DNA from: Halocaridina rubra
Taxonomy: Eukaryota; Arthropoda; Malacostraca; Decapoda; Atyidae
Direction: 5' to 3'
Length of the DNA: 64,000 nt
Assembly: GCA_037179515.1 (NCBI GenBank)
Contig: JAXCGZ010003851.1
Span: 1-64,000, forward strand
A program made the position numbers and the translations under genes. This document shows, in pieces, positions 51,073 to 63,576 of the stretch. The notes under the pieces were generated by a model. That model was not told where the DNA came from and made no database searches. It saw nothing but the letters and a program-made list of their open reading frames with translations. Each line of letters opens with the position of its first letter. The stretch's first letter is position 1.

Positions 51073-51347
51073 GGACCGCGGGTTAGCAGTGGTTAGAGCA
51101 CTTGACTTGGAAGACGACAGATAAGCGATCGTGCAAACCTTTGCGATAGGAAGGGTATCAAGCTTAATTCCCCAGCTCTAGCCTGTCTGTGTCAATCCGC
51201 ATAATGGGGACTGATAGTAACACAAAACGCGATCGAGAAATCCGCGGGGTGATAGGGAGGGCATCCAGCTTAATACCCCAGCTCTGGCCTGTCTACCTCC
51301 ATCCCAAAAATGAGGACTAACAGTGACACAAAACGACAAACATACAA
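51073..51347 (+). mobile_element. SINE family 1 copy followed by a second body-tail unit
   Basis: First unit: GGTTAGCAGTGGTTAGAGCA head, AAGCTTAATTCCCCAGC body, ATAATGGGGACTGATAG tail ending ACACAAAACG. A second, headless unit begins at about 51232 (GGGAGGGCATCCAGCTTAAT) and ends in the same ACACAAAACG, so the tail is duplicated in tandem. Confidence 0.8.
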
Positions 51348-51436
51348 TAATTACATTTAGAACACATTAACAATGTGACAAGCTTAGTCCTTGAGAATAA
51401 TAACAGAATTAATGGCTCCACACTTATCATATGAGG

Positions 51437-51630
51437 ATGTAGTCACCGTGGCTCAAGCGGTAGCGTCCGCGACTCTAAGGCGTCAGGTCGAAGGTTTGCG
51501 CCCCGCCACGGTCTGAGGTTAGCAAGGACATGTACTCAGGGTAAGGATTACATCTGCCAAAACAAGTCCTTCGCAAGAAGGCAACCGTCCTAGCTCTTAG
51601 ATGAAAAGGGAGTCCGTGACGTAAAACCGA
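51437..51630 (+). mobile_element. SINE family 2 copy, well kept
   Basis: Head ACCGTGGCTCAAGCGGTAGC (A-box) and CAGGTCGAAGGTTTGCGCCC (B-box), then GGTCTGAGGTTAGCAAGGAC, CAAGTCCTTCGCAAGAAGGC and GAGTCCGTGACGTAAAACCG. It ends at a (CA)n tract. Confidence 0.85.
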
Positions 51631-51847
51631 ACACACACACACACACACACGGTTGTTTTCAACTCTAAATATGACGGAACCTGAAACGACTTACTTGTAG
51701 GTTGTTGGGTCTCACGGCAGAAGAACCATACCACTTGCCCTGTGGATGATCCAAGCAGGAAGGCGAAGGGTGTTTTGTGGCAACTCTTTATCCCCCCCCT
51801 AAGGAGTTAAGAGGAGTGATCAAGCCAAGATGGCTTTTTTTTTTTTT

Positions 51848-51960
51848 GTCCCCACCGGGACAGGTAAAAACTGCACTCATCAATAAAGGCCCGGGCATGA
51901 GAAAACACCAAGACGAAGGAAAAGAAAGAGATTAAGGACAAGGCAGAGCCAAAGACAGCC
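51848..51960 (+). repeat. Unnamed interspersed repeat U1 (copy 3)
   Basis: CCACCGGGACAGGTAAAAAC, CTCATCAATAAAGGCCCGGG and GACGAAGGAAAAGAAAGAG match copy 2 in order. A T-run precedes it. Confidence 0.65.
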
Positions 51961-52098
51961 AAAAATCTCGTTTGTTCAGTAGATAAAATATTCGTAGAAT
52001 CAAGAAATCCACATATAGGAACAAAAACGACATATCAATACAAATTGTACTAAATGTCGTTGCTGCTATCTCCAGACTAATAAGTAAAATATATGATG

Positions 52099-52103
<5 letters not shown>

Positions 52104-52196
<93 letters not shown>

Positions 52197-52198
52197 TA
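52104..52198. repeat. (AT)n microsatellite
   Basis: About 46 units with one GT interruption. Confidence 0.95.
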
Positions 52199-52442
52199 AA
52201 GGGGGCTTAGGGTATCATTATTACTCGTATGTATGGCATTTCCTGTGCTATTTTCAATACCTTACTGTTTTCAATGTCAACTATAACAATAAGTAAGATG
52301 ATACAATCGAATCGCACATCTATACCGGCGCCCCCAAGGGGGGGTAGCCGACATCAAAGGCGTGGGGGAAGTACCCCCCACCCCCCCTGACGCCATGAGA
52401 CATAAATAGGCTGAAACAAAATAAAGATAAGTTTTGGGAAGC

Positions 52443-52479
52443 CCCCCCCCCCCCCCCCCCCCCTCTCTCTCTCTCTCTC
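52443..52479. repeat. C-run followed by (TC)n
   Basis: About 21 C then about 8 TC units. Confidence 0.9.
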
Positions 52480-52542
52480 CACAAAAGAATTTCTAGGACT
52501 AAGAGCTTGTGAAACAAGAAATAGTCTAAATTTGTTACTATT

Positions 52543-52905
52543 ACAGACTCTCCTTTCTCTGGATGGGTTATGCCGAAACAGTTTAAACATAGGTGACAGG
52601 CGCAGTATTCTTGAAAAAGAAAATCCAAGAAAAAAAGATCTAGGAAACTAGCAAATGTCTTAAATATAATTATCACAGACTGTTTTCTCTTTCTCACTAG
52701 GCTACGCCGGAAGGCTAAACATAAGTAGTCCAAGAACATGTGACAAAAGTTATTTATAGTCTACATTAATTACTATCATAGACATTGTAAATTAGTCCCG
52801 GAAGGAAAATAAAAGAAACAAGTAAAATATCCAAGATATTACTTTAACAGAGTCTGTTTCCACTTTCTCGCCAAGGTGTGCCGAAAAGATAAACACAGGT
52901 GACGC
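52543..52905. repeat. Degenerate long-period tandem repeat, three units
   Basis: ACAGACTGTTTTCTCTTTCT, CRCYRGG, TRYGCCGRAA and TAAACATAGGTGA-type strings recur at about 52543, 52673 and 52850. Confidence 0.65.
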
Positions 52906-54338
52906 CTTGCAGTCTATCCGCGCCATCATGGCTGCATTCAAGACAAGGTCTTCAAAAGATGGAAAAATTTCAGGTCACAATGACTAAATATTCAAAGTAA
53001 AAGATACTCGTGTCATGATAGCTGGATATTTTTAGAGAGAAAGAATGGAACGGGTAATAAAAACTATGAATTAATAATATTTAAGAGAAAGTTTGGAAGA
53101 AGAAAGAATTGGTCTTAGGAAAAATAAATCTAAAAACAAGAAATTACTTTTTCTTGATAAGGCTAGAAATTGTTAATTGTAATAATAAGCATTCTAATAT
53201 AAAAAGTGAAGAAATATTTAGATGTGTAAGACAAATGGACAAAACGAATAAAGATAACAGATCCGTTTACATCTTAAACTGTGCTAATTGTACATCAAAA
53301 TAGCCTAACCCATAAAAACTAGGCAGAAATAGTGAGTAACCATCTTACCTTGGTCCCGATTGGGATACTAATTCTTTACAGATATGAACAAAACTCCACA
53401 GTAATTCGGATAGAATAGCATTTTCTGCACTGCATTAGCATGCGCCATAAATGAACAGAAATGGGCCTATATACCCCATACAAGAAGAGATTTCAAGATG
53501 TTAGCGTATCTATAGTTGAAAGCAACAAAAAGTATTAGATCTATAATGAGGGTGAAACTAGAGTTAAACTATAAACACATTCTGATATGTTTGACAGATC
53601 TTTTTGATTCCCGATAGCTGTATTAATAAAGGTTATCCTTTTGTCCCCAATTAGAGCATTCCATCACTATCTTCAGGCAATATAAAATACCATGCCGGCC
53701 TCTATATAGCAATAAAGGTAGCATTCTCAGCCCTCCATTGGAATCTATCCACTCTGTCATCGGACGCAATCCAATACCACGTGCTATAAACTGCAAAAAT
53801 CAACATTTCGAGAAATTTTGCTTTGTCGTCCCTTGAGTTTTGTTACACCCTTTCACAAATGTCAGAAACTGACGTACACATGAATTTACCTCTAAAATGT
53901 GGTTCCTTTTGATTTCATATTTTTTTTTCATTTTCATACTCATTTACACGAGTGTACCACAGGCACACTGTCTATAAATAACGAATTCTACAAGATTTCC
54001 TTTTCGTGAAATGACGGCTCTTATATTTATTCCATCTTGCTTTTTGTTTACATCAATTTATATAACACTGCCACAGGCACACATCCTATGAACCATAGAG
54101 AACGACAAATTCTACACATTTATTTTATTCAAACAAACCTCGTACATATAAAACTGCCATTTCACATGGAATTACAATATCCAATAGTATCTGACAGAAA
54201 CTGCCTCTTACATTTTTTCACTATTTTTTCCAACCCTAAATTGTCCTGCACTGGTCCTCGTTCATGCAACTTAGGGTATTCTTATATATATACACTAGTA
54301 ATAAAGAAAAAGTACAATACTTTACTGAAAATTATTTT

Positions 54339-54355
54339 GGGGGGGTTGGGTTGGG
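54339..54355 (+). other. Potential G-quadruplex
   Basis: G7-TT-GGG-TT-GGG provides four G3 tracts if the first run is split by a one-base loop. Confidence 0.4.
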
Positions 54356-54433
54356 AAGGATAACTTAATCCTCGATTTTTAGTCTGACAAGTGATAGACT
54401 ATGGAGTATAGGGTTTCTGCTTACTGTATGAAG

Positions 54434-54436
<3 letters not shown>

Positions 54437-54524
<88 letters not shown>

Positions 54525-54549
54525 CGTATGTGTGTGTGTGTGTGTGTGT
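54437..54549. repeat. Compound (AT)n / (GT)n microsatellite
   Basis: About 41 AT units, AAAATGCGTA, then about 10 TG units. Confidence 0.95.
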
Positions 54550-54615
54550 CAAATTGTGTGTGCTAGTGTGTTAATCATCATTAAGAAATTATCATTTTAC
54601 AGATTTCACAGTAAC

Positions 54616-54630
54616 AACAACAACAACAAC

Positions 54631-54683
<53 letters not shown>
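54616..54683. repeat. (AAC)n(AAT)n microsatellite
   Basis: About five AAC and seventeen AAT units. Confidence 0.95.
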
Positions 54684-54685
<2 letters not shown>

Positions 54686-55066
54686 CTTAGGACATATATG
54701 TCGATAACTATAAATCACACAACTTTTACCAAGATTTCCAACTAACCAGTAAATGTTTCATGCAAACAAAAATATACATCCAATGAAGAAAAAAATTATA
54801 ATGACAATTTTATGGTCCAATATCTTAGAGCAAATGCTATTTTAAAACATATTAATGATCGTAACCTCTTTTAAGATGTATCAGTTTTATATACTGCAAA
54901 CATAAAAAAATATTAAACTTAGGAATTACTGGCACTTCATTAGGAGTGAAGCAAATGTTTGACTGTCGCTTAATCTTGTTTCATTTCACTTTAACAGATG
55001 ACTAACACCACATATCACCGGTTATTGTGCTATTTAAGTTGTTAAATTAGAATATATAATGTTACA

Positions 55067-55071
<5 letters not shown>

Positions 55072-55124
<53 letters not shown>
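55072..55124. repeat. (GA)n microsatellite
   Basis: About 26 units. Confidence 0.95.
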
Positions 55125-55126
<2 letters not shown>

Positions 55127-55365
55127 TAACTATTTAAGTAGATCATAAAGTTTACTTAAAATTCCACTTTTACAATAAGCAAAGGCAAAAAATATAACAA
55201 TTATAATTCAGAAAATTACAATAAAACATGAAATAACGTACGAAAAATTCAGAAAATCTACATATACATGAAATAAAAATACCATACATATATACAATAT
55301 ACAAGTCGCAATAGATAAATACAGACAGTCGGCCATGTTCGATGTCAGTGAAACGGAAGACGCCT

Positions 55366-55379
55366 GTTTCCATGGCAAT
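55366..55379. promoter_or_regulatory. RFX X-box-like palindrome
   Basis: GTTTCCATGGCAAT is close to the RFX consensus GTTRCCATGGYAAC. A YY1-like GGCCATGTT lies 35 bp away. No gene start could be attached to it. Confidence 0.35.
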
Positions 55380-55459
55380 GAATAGTCTAGAAATCTCAGC
55401 AGGGTCTCGCCTCTTGATTTTTTATTTTATTTTTTTAAACATTCACGCTAGCTGTTTAA

Positions 55460-55463
<4 letters not shown>

Positions 55464-55497
<34 letters not shown>
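55464..55497. repeat. (CT)n microsatellite
   Basis: About 17 units. Confidence 0.95.
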
Positions 55498-55500
<3 letters not shown>

Positions 55501-57183
55501 ATGTATGACACATGCCCCACAACTCTTATGATATTGATTTTATTGAAACCTCTCTTTCCAATTCACACCTTGGGTGTTAATTTTCACTTGCTCGCTGAAA
55601 CTTTCCTAACGGCTATTCGTTCATTTTCCCTCCATTCGCCTTTATTTCCGCGTCGTAGGTACAACTTACCTTATATGTAAAGGGAGTTTTAACGCGTATC
55701 TCGTGTACCTTTCCTCTCTTAATTAAGGTATTGCTTTGACTCGGCCAGTCTCATAAAAAGGAGTATAGCCTCTGCATATAAACAGACTGTGGTTCTCACG
55801 AATATAAAATTGCTAATTGTCTTACATTAGCACCTGGACTTATAGCACTATTCGGTGCTAGTGTCTATTGCACCTCAACCTAACATAACCTGGTTGGGTT
55901 AAGGTAGGAAACATCAGAATACATATAGTGAGCAGACCGTATATTTCAATAACACCCATTATTCTTTTGCACCATTTTCTATCAATGAATATGACATCGT
56001 ATTTTATAAATTTTCCATTTATCATAGAATCAATCAATACATTTAACGTCATGGGCTAAATTGAAAGGACCACATCAAAAATGGCTTCCGAGTGTAAATT
56101 TTGGCTGGCAGCCATTTTTCTCAACCAAAGCAATCCACTTAATTTTCTCAGTAGGGTAAGAAATCATACTACCCCAAAATGCTCAATAATCAATTTAAAT
56201 TGGGTTGATCTAGATACAGTTCCCTTTGGCTATAATAAAACCGAACAGTGGGGTTGTGCGACAAAATTATAATTTCACATAGCCTACAGACTGATATTTT
56301 CAATTTCTTAACAACGTATCACTCTTGTTGGCGAACTGCCATTTTGTCGACATATACCGTCCGTTTCTTAATTCAATATAATATTCATCGAAACGGCACA
56401 AACATCGTAATTTAATTGACTAGGTTTAAAATAGCTCTTGTATATATCAAATCGAAACAATTTGGTTGAGTTATATTTACCAATTTCAGATCATGTAAAA
56501 AACAAGATAATTCTGGTTAGATTGTTTCACCTTGTCAACTGAGGTCAGGTGAGGTTAAGTAAAGAGATGTATTTTACAAATCAAGTAAATATATTGTTTT
56601 TACTAGAACCCCTAGTACAAGCTAACAGTCTATTAGATATTCAGGGTTCTTATACCAATAACCACATAACAATTCGACCATATTTGTTTGATGCGTGCTA
56701 CATGGTGTGACCATTGTGAATCACGACACCTAAAAATAATCATCGGTCGAGGGAACTCAAGATGAGTTGTATGTTGGTTAACATGAATGCCAAGATTTGA
56801 CTCTGTATCAAGCGGAACGGAGAACATCTGTTACATTTTTAGTCTACCTATTTACTAACCTCGTGAAGACGTTATTCTCAAGTCAAAAATAAAACCCTTC
56901 TGAACAGATTCTTACGAGTTTACATAATCAATCTAGGAAACTTTGTTTACCTTGAGCGAAAAAAAGTACATGTTAATTAGTAGCATAAAAAATTGACTTG
57001 ATAAGAGTTGGCACTAAATATGGCTTCATTCGCCCTTGATGATCAAGTTTTCACTTGAGAATGTTCTCTCAAAAATTCGTGAATCCAGTTCTATGATATT
57101 ACGGCCACAAAATACACCCTCATTACACTATAGAGGAGTTTGCACCCAATTTCCACAATAATATTCTCGTAAGTGACTAAGGC

Positions 57184-57186
<3 letters not shown>

Positions 57187-57218
<32 letters not shown>

Positions 57219-57225
57219 TAATAAA
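57187..57225. repeat. (AAT)n microsatellite
   Basis: About 12 units with one AAC. Confidence 0.9.
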
Positions 57226-57512
57226 TTTTAACACTGAAATAACAGTTCTCGAATGGTACTTGCTGTTATAAAATTCCATTAAGCTCGCACACACACATAT
57301 CTGCCAAGCAGTTATTTACAGTTGCCACATATCTCGTGTGCTTAAAGTACGTTGTACTTAGACTAAATACTAGGTAAAGAGACGGTTTTAGACGGTAAAA
57401 AGTTTATAATCGAGTAATGTAAACATATAATGTTAACAGAAAATAAAATGCGAATTATCATTGGGAAAAAGTTTACAGATCAATCTATAAAAAGTAGAAA
57501 AAAGTAGTTTTT

Positions 57513-57515
<3 letters not shown>

Positions 57516-57608
<93 letters not shown>
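57516..57608. repeat. Compound (AT)n(GT)n microsatellite
   Basis: About 32 AT units then about 14 GT units. Confidence 0.95.
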
Positions 57609-57610
<2 letters not shown>

Positions 57611-57714
57611 TCAACCTTTGTATAACGCAATTCACAGTACAAGGGTACAAGCTTTATAAACGAGAACGAAGCAGTATAAAGCCATTTTCCCTCTTTCTAA
57701 TATATTATTCTTCA

Positions 57715-57718
<4 letters not shown>

Positions 57719-57752
<34 letters not shown>
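57719..57752. repeat. (ATT)n microsatellite
   Basis: About 11 units. Confidence 0.95.
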
Positions 57753-57754
<2 letters not shown>

Positions 57755-58111
57755 AGTGAGTCCGCGACTCAAGTATTGCACACCAGTAAAGTACAATAAG
57801 GGTGAAAGATCCTAAATGGATTAAAAGAAACGACTTCAACAAGTATAGCTTTACATTCTCTATTTCTATAGCATACACCAACAGGTTACTAAGTCAAAAG
57901 GAATAAGAAGCCCTACAATCTCTCTCTCTCTCTCTCTCTCTCCGTTGTTCACGATTTAAAGTACGAAACATTAAGGTCATGGGAAAATTACATTGATCAT
58001 TCGAAGATTCTCCTACTTATAGATATTTTTATTTTTAATGATAGGCCTACTTACTCTCAAGTTTCTAGAAAGACAAAAATTAGCTTTATTGTAAAATACC
58101 ACTGTAAATCT

Positions 58112-58264
58112 ATAACGGTAGCTCATTGGTAAAGTGCGCGAGTCAGGAAGCGATTAACGCGGATTAGATCCCTGCGGGCGTTAAGGATGGGCATCCAGCC
58201 TTATGCCTCAGCTCCCACATGGCTGCGTCCAACTCCATTCGAATGGGGAGTAATTTTGACATGA
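58112..58264 (+). mobile_element. SINE family 1 copy
   Basis: ACGGTAGCTCATTGGTAAAG head, GGATGGGCATCCAGCC body, CTCCATTCGAATGGGGAG tail. Confidence 0.8.
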
Positions 58265-58562
58265 TATGGTGTACTTAGGTAATTATAACCATTGCATATT
58301 TTTGTTTGTTAATATTAAGAAAATTTTAAAAAGAAAAAAAACAATTGCATACTAGAATTACCTTCATCAATAATTTACACTCATATTATGTAGCATATAT
58401 TGACAATTGCATAGAACTATCACCTTATATTTAGGTCTCATCTTACAAGCATGTGTGGGATAGTTATTAAAGCTGACATGATGTCACTAATTTTGATGGT
58501 GCTTGTTCAACCAGTTCCAAAAAGAATACTTCAAGAGCGCAAAGTATACAAAAATAATGATT

Positions 58563-58645
58563 TACCGAGTATCAGCCTTCATTCCCCAGCTCCAAACTCT
58601 CAATGTCCACCCCCATTCGATTGGGGATTAATAGTGAAAAAAAGC
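58563..58645 (+). mobile_element. SINE family 1, 3' fragment
   Basis: CAGCCTTCATTCCCCAGCTC body and CCCCCATTCGATTGGGGATT tail without a head. Confidence 0.7.
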
Positions 58646-59121
58646 GGCAATCAAATTTTTTTATAAACACTACTTTTTAAACACTGATGTTCAGTTACTT
58701 TTAGCTATTCAATAGTAGCATTGCTGTTTATAGCACAGCTTAAGTAAAAATAATGAACAGAGATAAGAATCTCAACTTTAATCTTTTAAACACCATAAAA
58801 TCAAGTCCTTCAGTACATGTAAGCCTAATAACAGAGAAGGTACGAACATTCACACACATTCAGATGTTAATAAGATATGAATACCTACCTATACACTCGC
58901 CATTAGTAAATATAGTCTCAAGGCATAAGCATGCGTGGAAAACAGCTGTAAACGACCAGATCAAATATATATAACCACAACCCTTTCGATAGTCTTTTTA
59001 AGATGTGTTTTCTATTAATACTGAACCTATCCTCTACCCCCATTACGTATTCAAATACTGGGTGATTTTACAGAGTCTGAGAATAGTGATACATTTACGA
59101 ACATCGAAACATTATAGGACT

Positions 59122-59312
59122 GTAGTCATCGTGGCTTAAGCGGTAGCGTCCGCGATTCTGAGGCGTCAGGTCGAGGGTTCACGCCCCGTCACGGTCTGAG
59201 GTTAGCAAGGGCATGCACTCCGGGTAACGATTATATCTGCCAAAACAAGTCCTTCGCAAGAAGGCAACCGTCCAAGCCCTTGGTAGAAAAGGGAGTCCGT
59301 GACGTAAAACTG
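59122..59312 (+). mobile_element. SINE family 2 copy, well kept
   Basis: ATCGTGGCTTAAGCGGTAGC, GGTCGAGGGTTCACGCCCC, CAAGTCCTTCGCAAGAAGGC and GAGTCCGTGACGTAAAACTG. Closely similar to the 51.4-kb copy throughout. Confidence 0.85.
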
Positions 59313-59880
59313 GAACTGAACTGAAACATTATAGGACTAAGTAATGAAGGAATCAATATATATAAGTATAAAGCAACTGCAAATAAGTAAACCAACTCAA
59401 AACTGACCCCCCTCAAAAAACAAAAAATTAAACAAAGCAAAGGTTACGTCATGTAGCCTGAACGTTCCCCTCCCATTCATCGGTCCCGCTATCACCCCAC
59501 CCCTTCCTCCAGTCAAGTCCAACAGTATACAACTTTGCCGGGGACGACTACGGGAACTTGGCAAGCGGTCACTCGGTGTTCCACATATTTGGCATTTTAC
59601 TCTTATTTTCTCGTAAAAAAATATAAATATAATGTGTAAGGAACATGTATCATTCCTTATAAGGTCAATTGCTATTAGAGAATAGGCGAAATACTAACAA
59701 AAAACAGACGTCAATTAGTTCGAAACAATACATAAAATGATGAGGTCGTCATCATGAACAGCCGGTGAATTTTTATGCGCAGCTCTAACCTACTTAGCGA
59801 CTAACCTGTAACATATCGATTTCGTTTTATTTTTTCTTGTCTGTTTTCGCCGTGAAACATATTTGTCTTTTTTTTTTTAA

Positions 59881-60479
59881 AGTTGGATATATTTATATTC
59901 TTCTGAAATCTATTTGCCATTTTATGACCTTTAAGACAATTGATCTAATCCAGTGGTTGGTTTAAGGGAGAGAGAATTTATATTTAAATATTTACATGAA
60001 AAATTACCCACAAATAAACATTTAGAAATGTTAGGAATTAAGAATAATGGAAATTGTGACTTTTGTGGTGAACCTGAATATACAATGCATATATTCTATT
60101 TTTGTATAAGAATAAAAAATATTTTTCATTGGTTTAAAAGTAAATTTAATTTGATGTGTTCAGTACAAGATAATAACTGGCTAAAATTATTAATGTTAGA
60201 TATTAAAGGAAGAAGTAGAAGAGATGAGAACACTGCAGTTCTGCTTATTTGTAATTATCTATATTGTGTATGGACTAGTCGTACACAGAACTTGACTGAA
60301 TGGGAAACTTTATGTTTAATTAAAGGTAAATTTAATTATTTGAAATGGTTCTTGAATATTTGTTATGCAAGTAATATACAGAATATATTAACCAAAGAAT
60401 TTTCCAATGTAATTTTGTAATCATTTAACAATTGTAAATATTGTACATTTGACATTTAAAAAATAAAAGAAAAAAAAAA
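59881..60479 (+). pseudogene. 5'-truncated LINE, C-terminal zinc-binding (zf-RVT-like) end with poly-A
   Basis: From 59953 an open frame of 155 codons reads VVGLREREFIFKYLHEKLPT, then NCDFCGEPEYTMHIFYFC. The CxxC...HxxxxC arrangement is the zinc-binding knuckle found C-terminal to the reverse transcriptase in L1/Tx1- and related LINEs. The same frame extends upstream to 59881 (SWIYLYSSEIYLPFYDL) through two stop codons, so the copy is decayed as well as truncated. After the stop near 60420 follow a short tail, AATAAA and an A-run at about 60469-60480, as expected for a retroposed 3' end. No host gene is implied. Confidence 0.75.
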
Positions 60480-63445
60480 ATATTTCAGATTTTACGTTAT
60501 TTTCTCGGCGTTAAGGAATCTCAAGAAATTCTTTTAAAATATTGATATAATAAAAGAAAAGAAAAAATAACATGCAATTTTATTATCAACAGATAAAATT
60601 ATATAATACAAATACTGCTACATACCAGTTATCTTTTATCTAGAGTAGACACATTCAAGGCCATAAAAGTAATTTTGGACAAAGAAATATAATTTTAATA
60701 AGTACTAAATGTAAGAATTCATCAACACCAGCCAATTCCTCGCAGGTTCTCATTCGATAATGGCGTCATGAGAGAGAGAGAGAGTGATTGTGTGACAATG
60801 TTGTTACCCCCTTAGCACGGCTAGCGAGATGCCGCTTGTCTCAATCCATTGAAAGACGGCCTGGCTAATTTCAGAATAAGAAGAAAAGTTCAGACAGAAA
60901 AGGCTAATAATACGCGCATAGTCTTATTAATACCTTTTTTATTTTCATTAATGAGGCAATAAATAAAGTCAGTAGCTGTTAATAAGTTACAACAAAGCGA
61001 TATAGATGTGAAGAGCTCCCATCACCTGCCGCCGATTATCAACTGACAGGATGCAATGGGGGAAAAATGGTGCGTGTGACTCAGTATCGTTATAAATATT
61101 ATGCTCGATGCTCTCTGGGTCTCTAGCCCTTCCCCCCCCCCCTCCTCATTCTCTCGACCGAAGTACAATTGCAGATATTCACTTTATGTACTTTAATTAT
61201 GGAAGAAACTGCTTTCCCCGTGAAAAATAAAGCGTTAAATTTATTCTTAACGACTGAATTTTTATAATGAAAAGATGTGAAAGTATATCGAGGAAGGTTT
61301 TGTCTGCAAATTCTTATTGCGGTGTGTACGTGGGGTGGTGGTGCACACACATCGCGCATCAGATGATAAGTCGCCATGTTTTCATATCTTTCACCAAACA
61401 CCCGCATGGCTTGTACTACTCTCATTATAACTTTAATGTTCTACAATCTTCTTTTCCCTTCGTTCTTACTGCTTTGTTTCTTTGCTAAGATCAAAATCTT
61501 GGCGTTTTATATAAAGGATATTGATAATTTGATTATTTGTTAATAAACTTGTGCTAAATATGTATCGATACTACAAGGTAACCCGTGATACGTCATTTGC
61601 CAACTTGGCAAGTTGAAAGACAAAAATTACTCAGAATGCCTTGGTTTACGACATCTGCCACATTTCAAAACTACTGCCCCATAATCTCTTTCCTATCTCT
61701 CTTATTCTGATTTCTTTAAAATTATGAATGAATTATAAGGAAATCACATTAATATTGGCCTATAATTTCCAAAGTCCATCTAAATAACTGTTATCTATAA
61801 TAACGCTTAAAGTTCTACTGTAACTGAACACAGATTGTATCGACACTATAACTCAAAGCACAGCTATGGACACGGACTGTATCTGTATTATAACCCAATG
61901 CACAGCTACCACCAAAATCTCGGTATATCTGCTAATATTACCATAACCATTTGCAGACTTATTCAGTAACAACAAGCAGTAATACAAACAAACAAATAAG
62001 ATTGCAAGAGAAAAATTCTATCCCTAATTATCTGTACTTAGTCTACCATTACTCAAGGGCAATATTAAAAAATAATCATCGGTAGTTTCATATCTTAAAT
62101 AAAACGAAAAAAAAAAAAAAAACTACTCCACGTGACTTACGTGTCCTTACCAGATTTCAAGAAAAACAATTAAAAGAAGTCATTTGTGTGGTTGCTTTTC
62201 AGCCTGATGGTATATGAGTACAATGCAAACAGTAGAAAACAGATAACATCAGCATCACTTTATCCTAAAGCTATTTCTTCGCCTCTTGCAGGTATTGTTT
62301 TACAGTTATTGGCTCTTGTAAAGAATAGCAACCCCAGTGATTTGAGGTAATTAGTATTTACTAGGAAAATTAATAATAATAAATCAAACCACGTCATCTA
62401 GGACCTGCAACCTTGAATTACTCAACATTTGTATGAAATGAATGGCTTGAATGCCCTTTCTCCCATTATTGATAAACAACACATTTCACTAAATAATCAA
62501 GGTAATTTCATAAGCGCATAAGTTTTAACACAATCACACACGAATATGTAAAGGAATAACACATTTCAACCCCTAAAGAATTGCTTTTACTAAACACATT
62601 TGATCTTTATAAAAACACAAAAACCTAAATACAATGCAATATACAACTACAGCTTTCCAATGCACACAGAAATTTCAAGCTCTGGTGCTTAGATATTAAA
62701 TATTTCAGCTTTGCGATTTCAAACTGGGATAGGCAATATACTGTATACCGAAAAAGATCCTGTACGCACAACTAGCAACAGTTAGCTATTTCTGCTTTTG
62801 TACACTCATAGTGTAAAATACGAAGTGTATATTGCCATAGATTGTTCCATTCGACAAAAGGCAATATTGTTTTGTGCGTGATGTAGAGTGTCATACTGCT
62901 TAAACTGCAATATGGAAGTAGCCTAGCCATGCAACATCATACAGGAAGTTACAAATTGGAATAGCTATTGGCGAGTTTGTCATGAAACTATACTTCTGTA
63001 TTAGGTCAGTTCGATAATTTGTATGCATGATAAGTTTGTATGAATGCGTGTTCAAGGGAGCACTCCACTAAAGTAGGGTTTTAGATAAGCCTGTTGCAAG
63101 TATATGCAAATGTATATGAACAATGATCTATGAAAAAGAAATAATCACGACGACAGTGGGAAAATATCAAAGCGATTTCTGGTGTATCCAATACAGACAT
63201 ATGCTAATTGCTATACATTTACAACCACAGGTGTACAATAAGCTCTTAAATATTGTGCAGAGTAATCAGCACATTGGCTAAAAATGGCAAATTTTTGTTG
63301 CTGTTGAAACGGGGCTTTACTATAATTTTTGTCATCAGGGCTGCAGCCTACATGCGTTTGTATACGACAGACTCCAACTTAGCTCCCTACTATATATTAT
63401 TTTTAGATTTATGATATACCCAAAAGGATATGTTTGTAGCTATGT

Positions 63446-63576
63446 GTCACTATTGTTCCCCATTAGAATGAGCTTGGAGAGCGTAAAAGCTTATCCAAGA
63501 CTGGACCAAGATTGAACTTGTGACCAGTATATCGAGTCCTTCCTTACCACTGCGCTAGTATCACTAGACCTATGCA
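63446..63576 (-). mobile_element. SINE family 1 copy, diverged
   Basis: GTGTCACTATTGTTCCCC, ATTAGAATGAGC tail and an inverted head TTACCACTGCGCTAGTA at the far end. Confidence 0.6.

Noticed and set aside
55873..55900. AACCTAACATAACCT as interstitial arthropod telomere repeat
   Set aside because: Only two or three imperfect units, well within chance.
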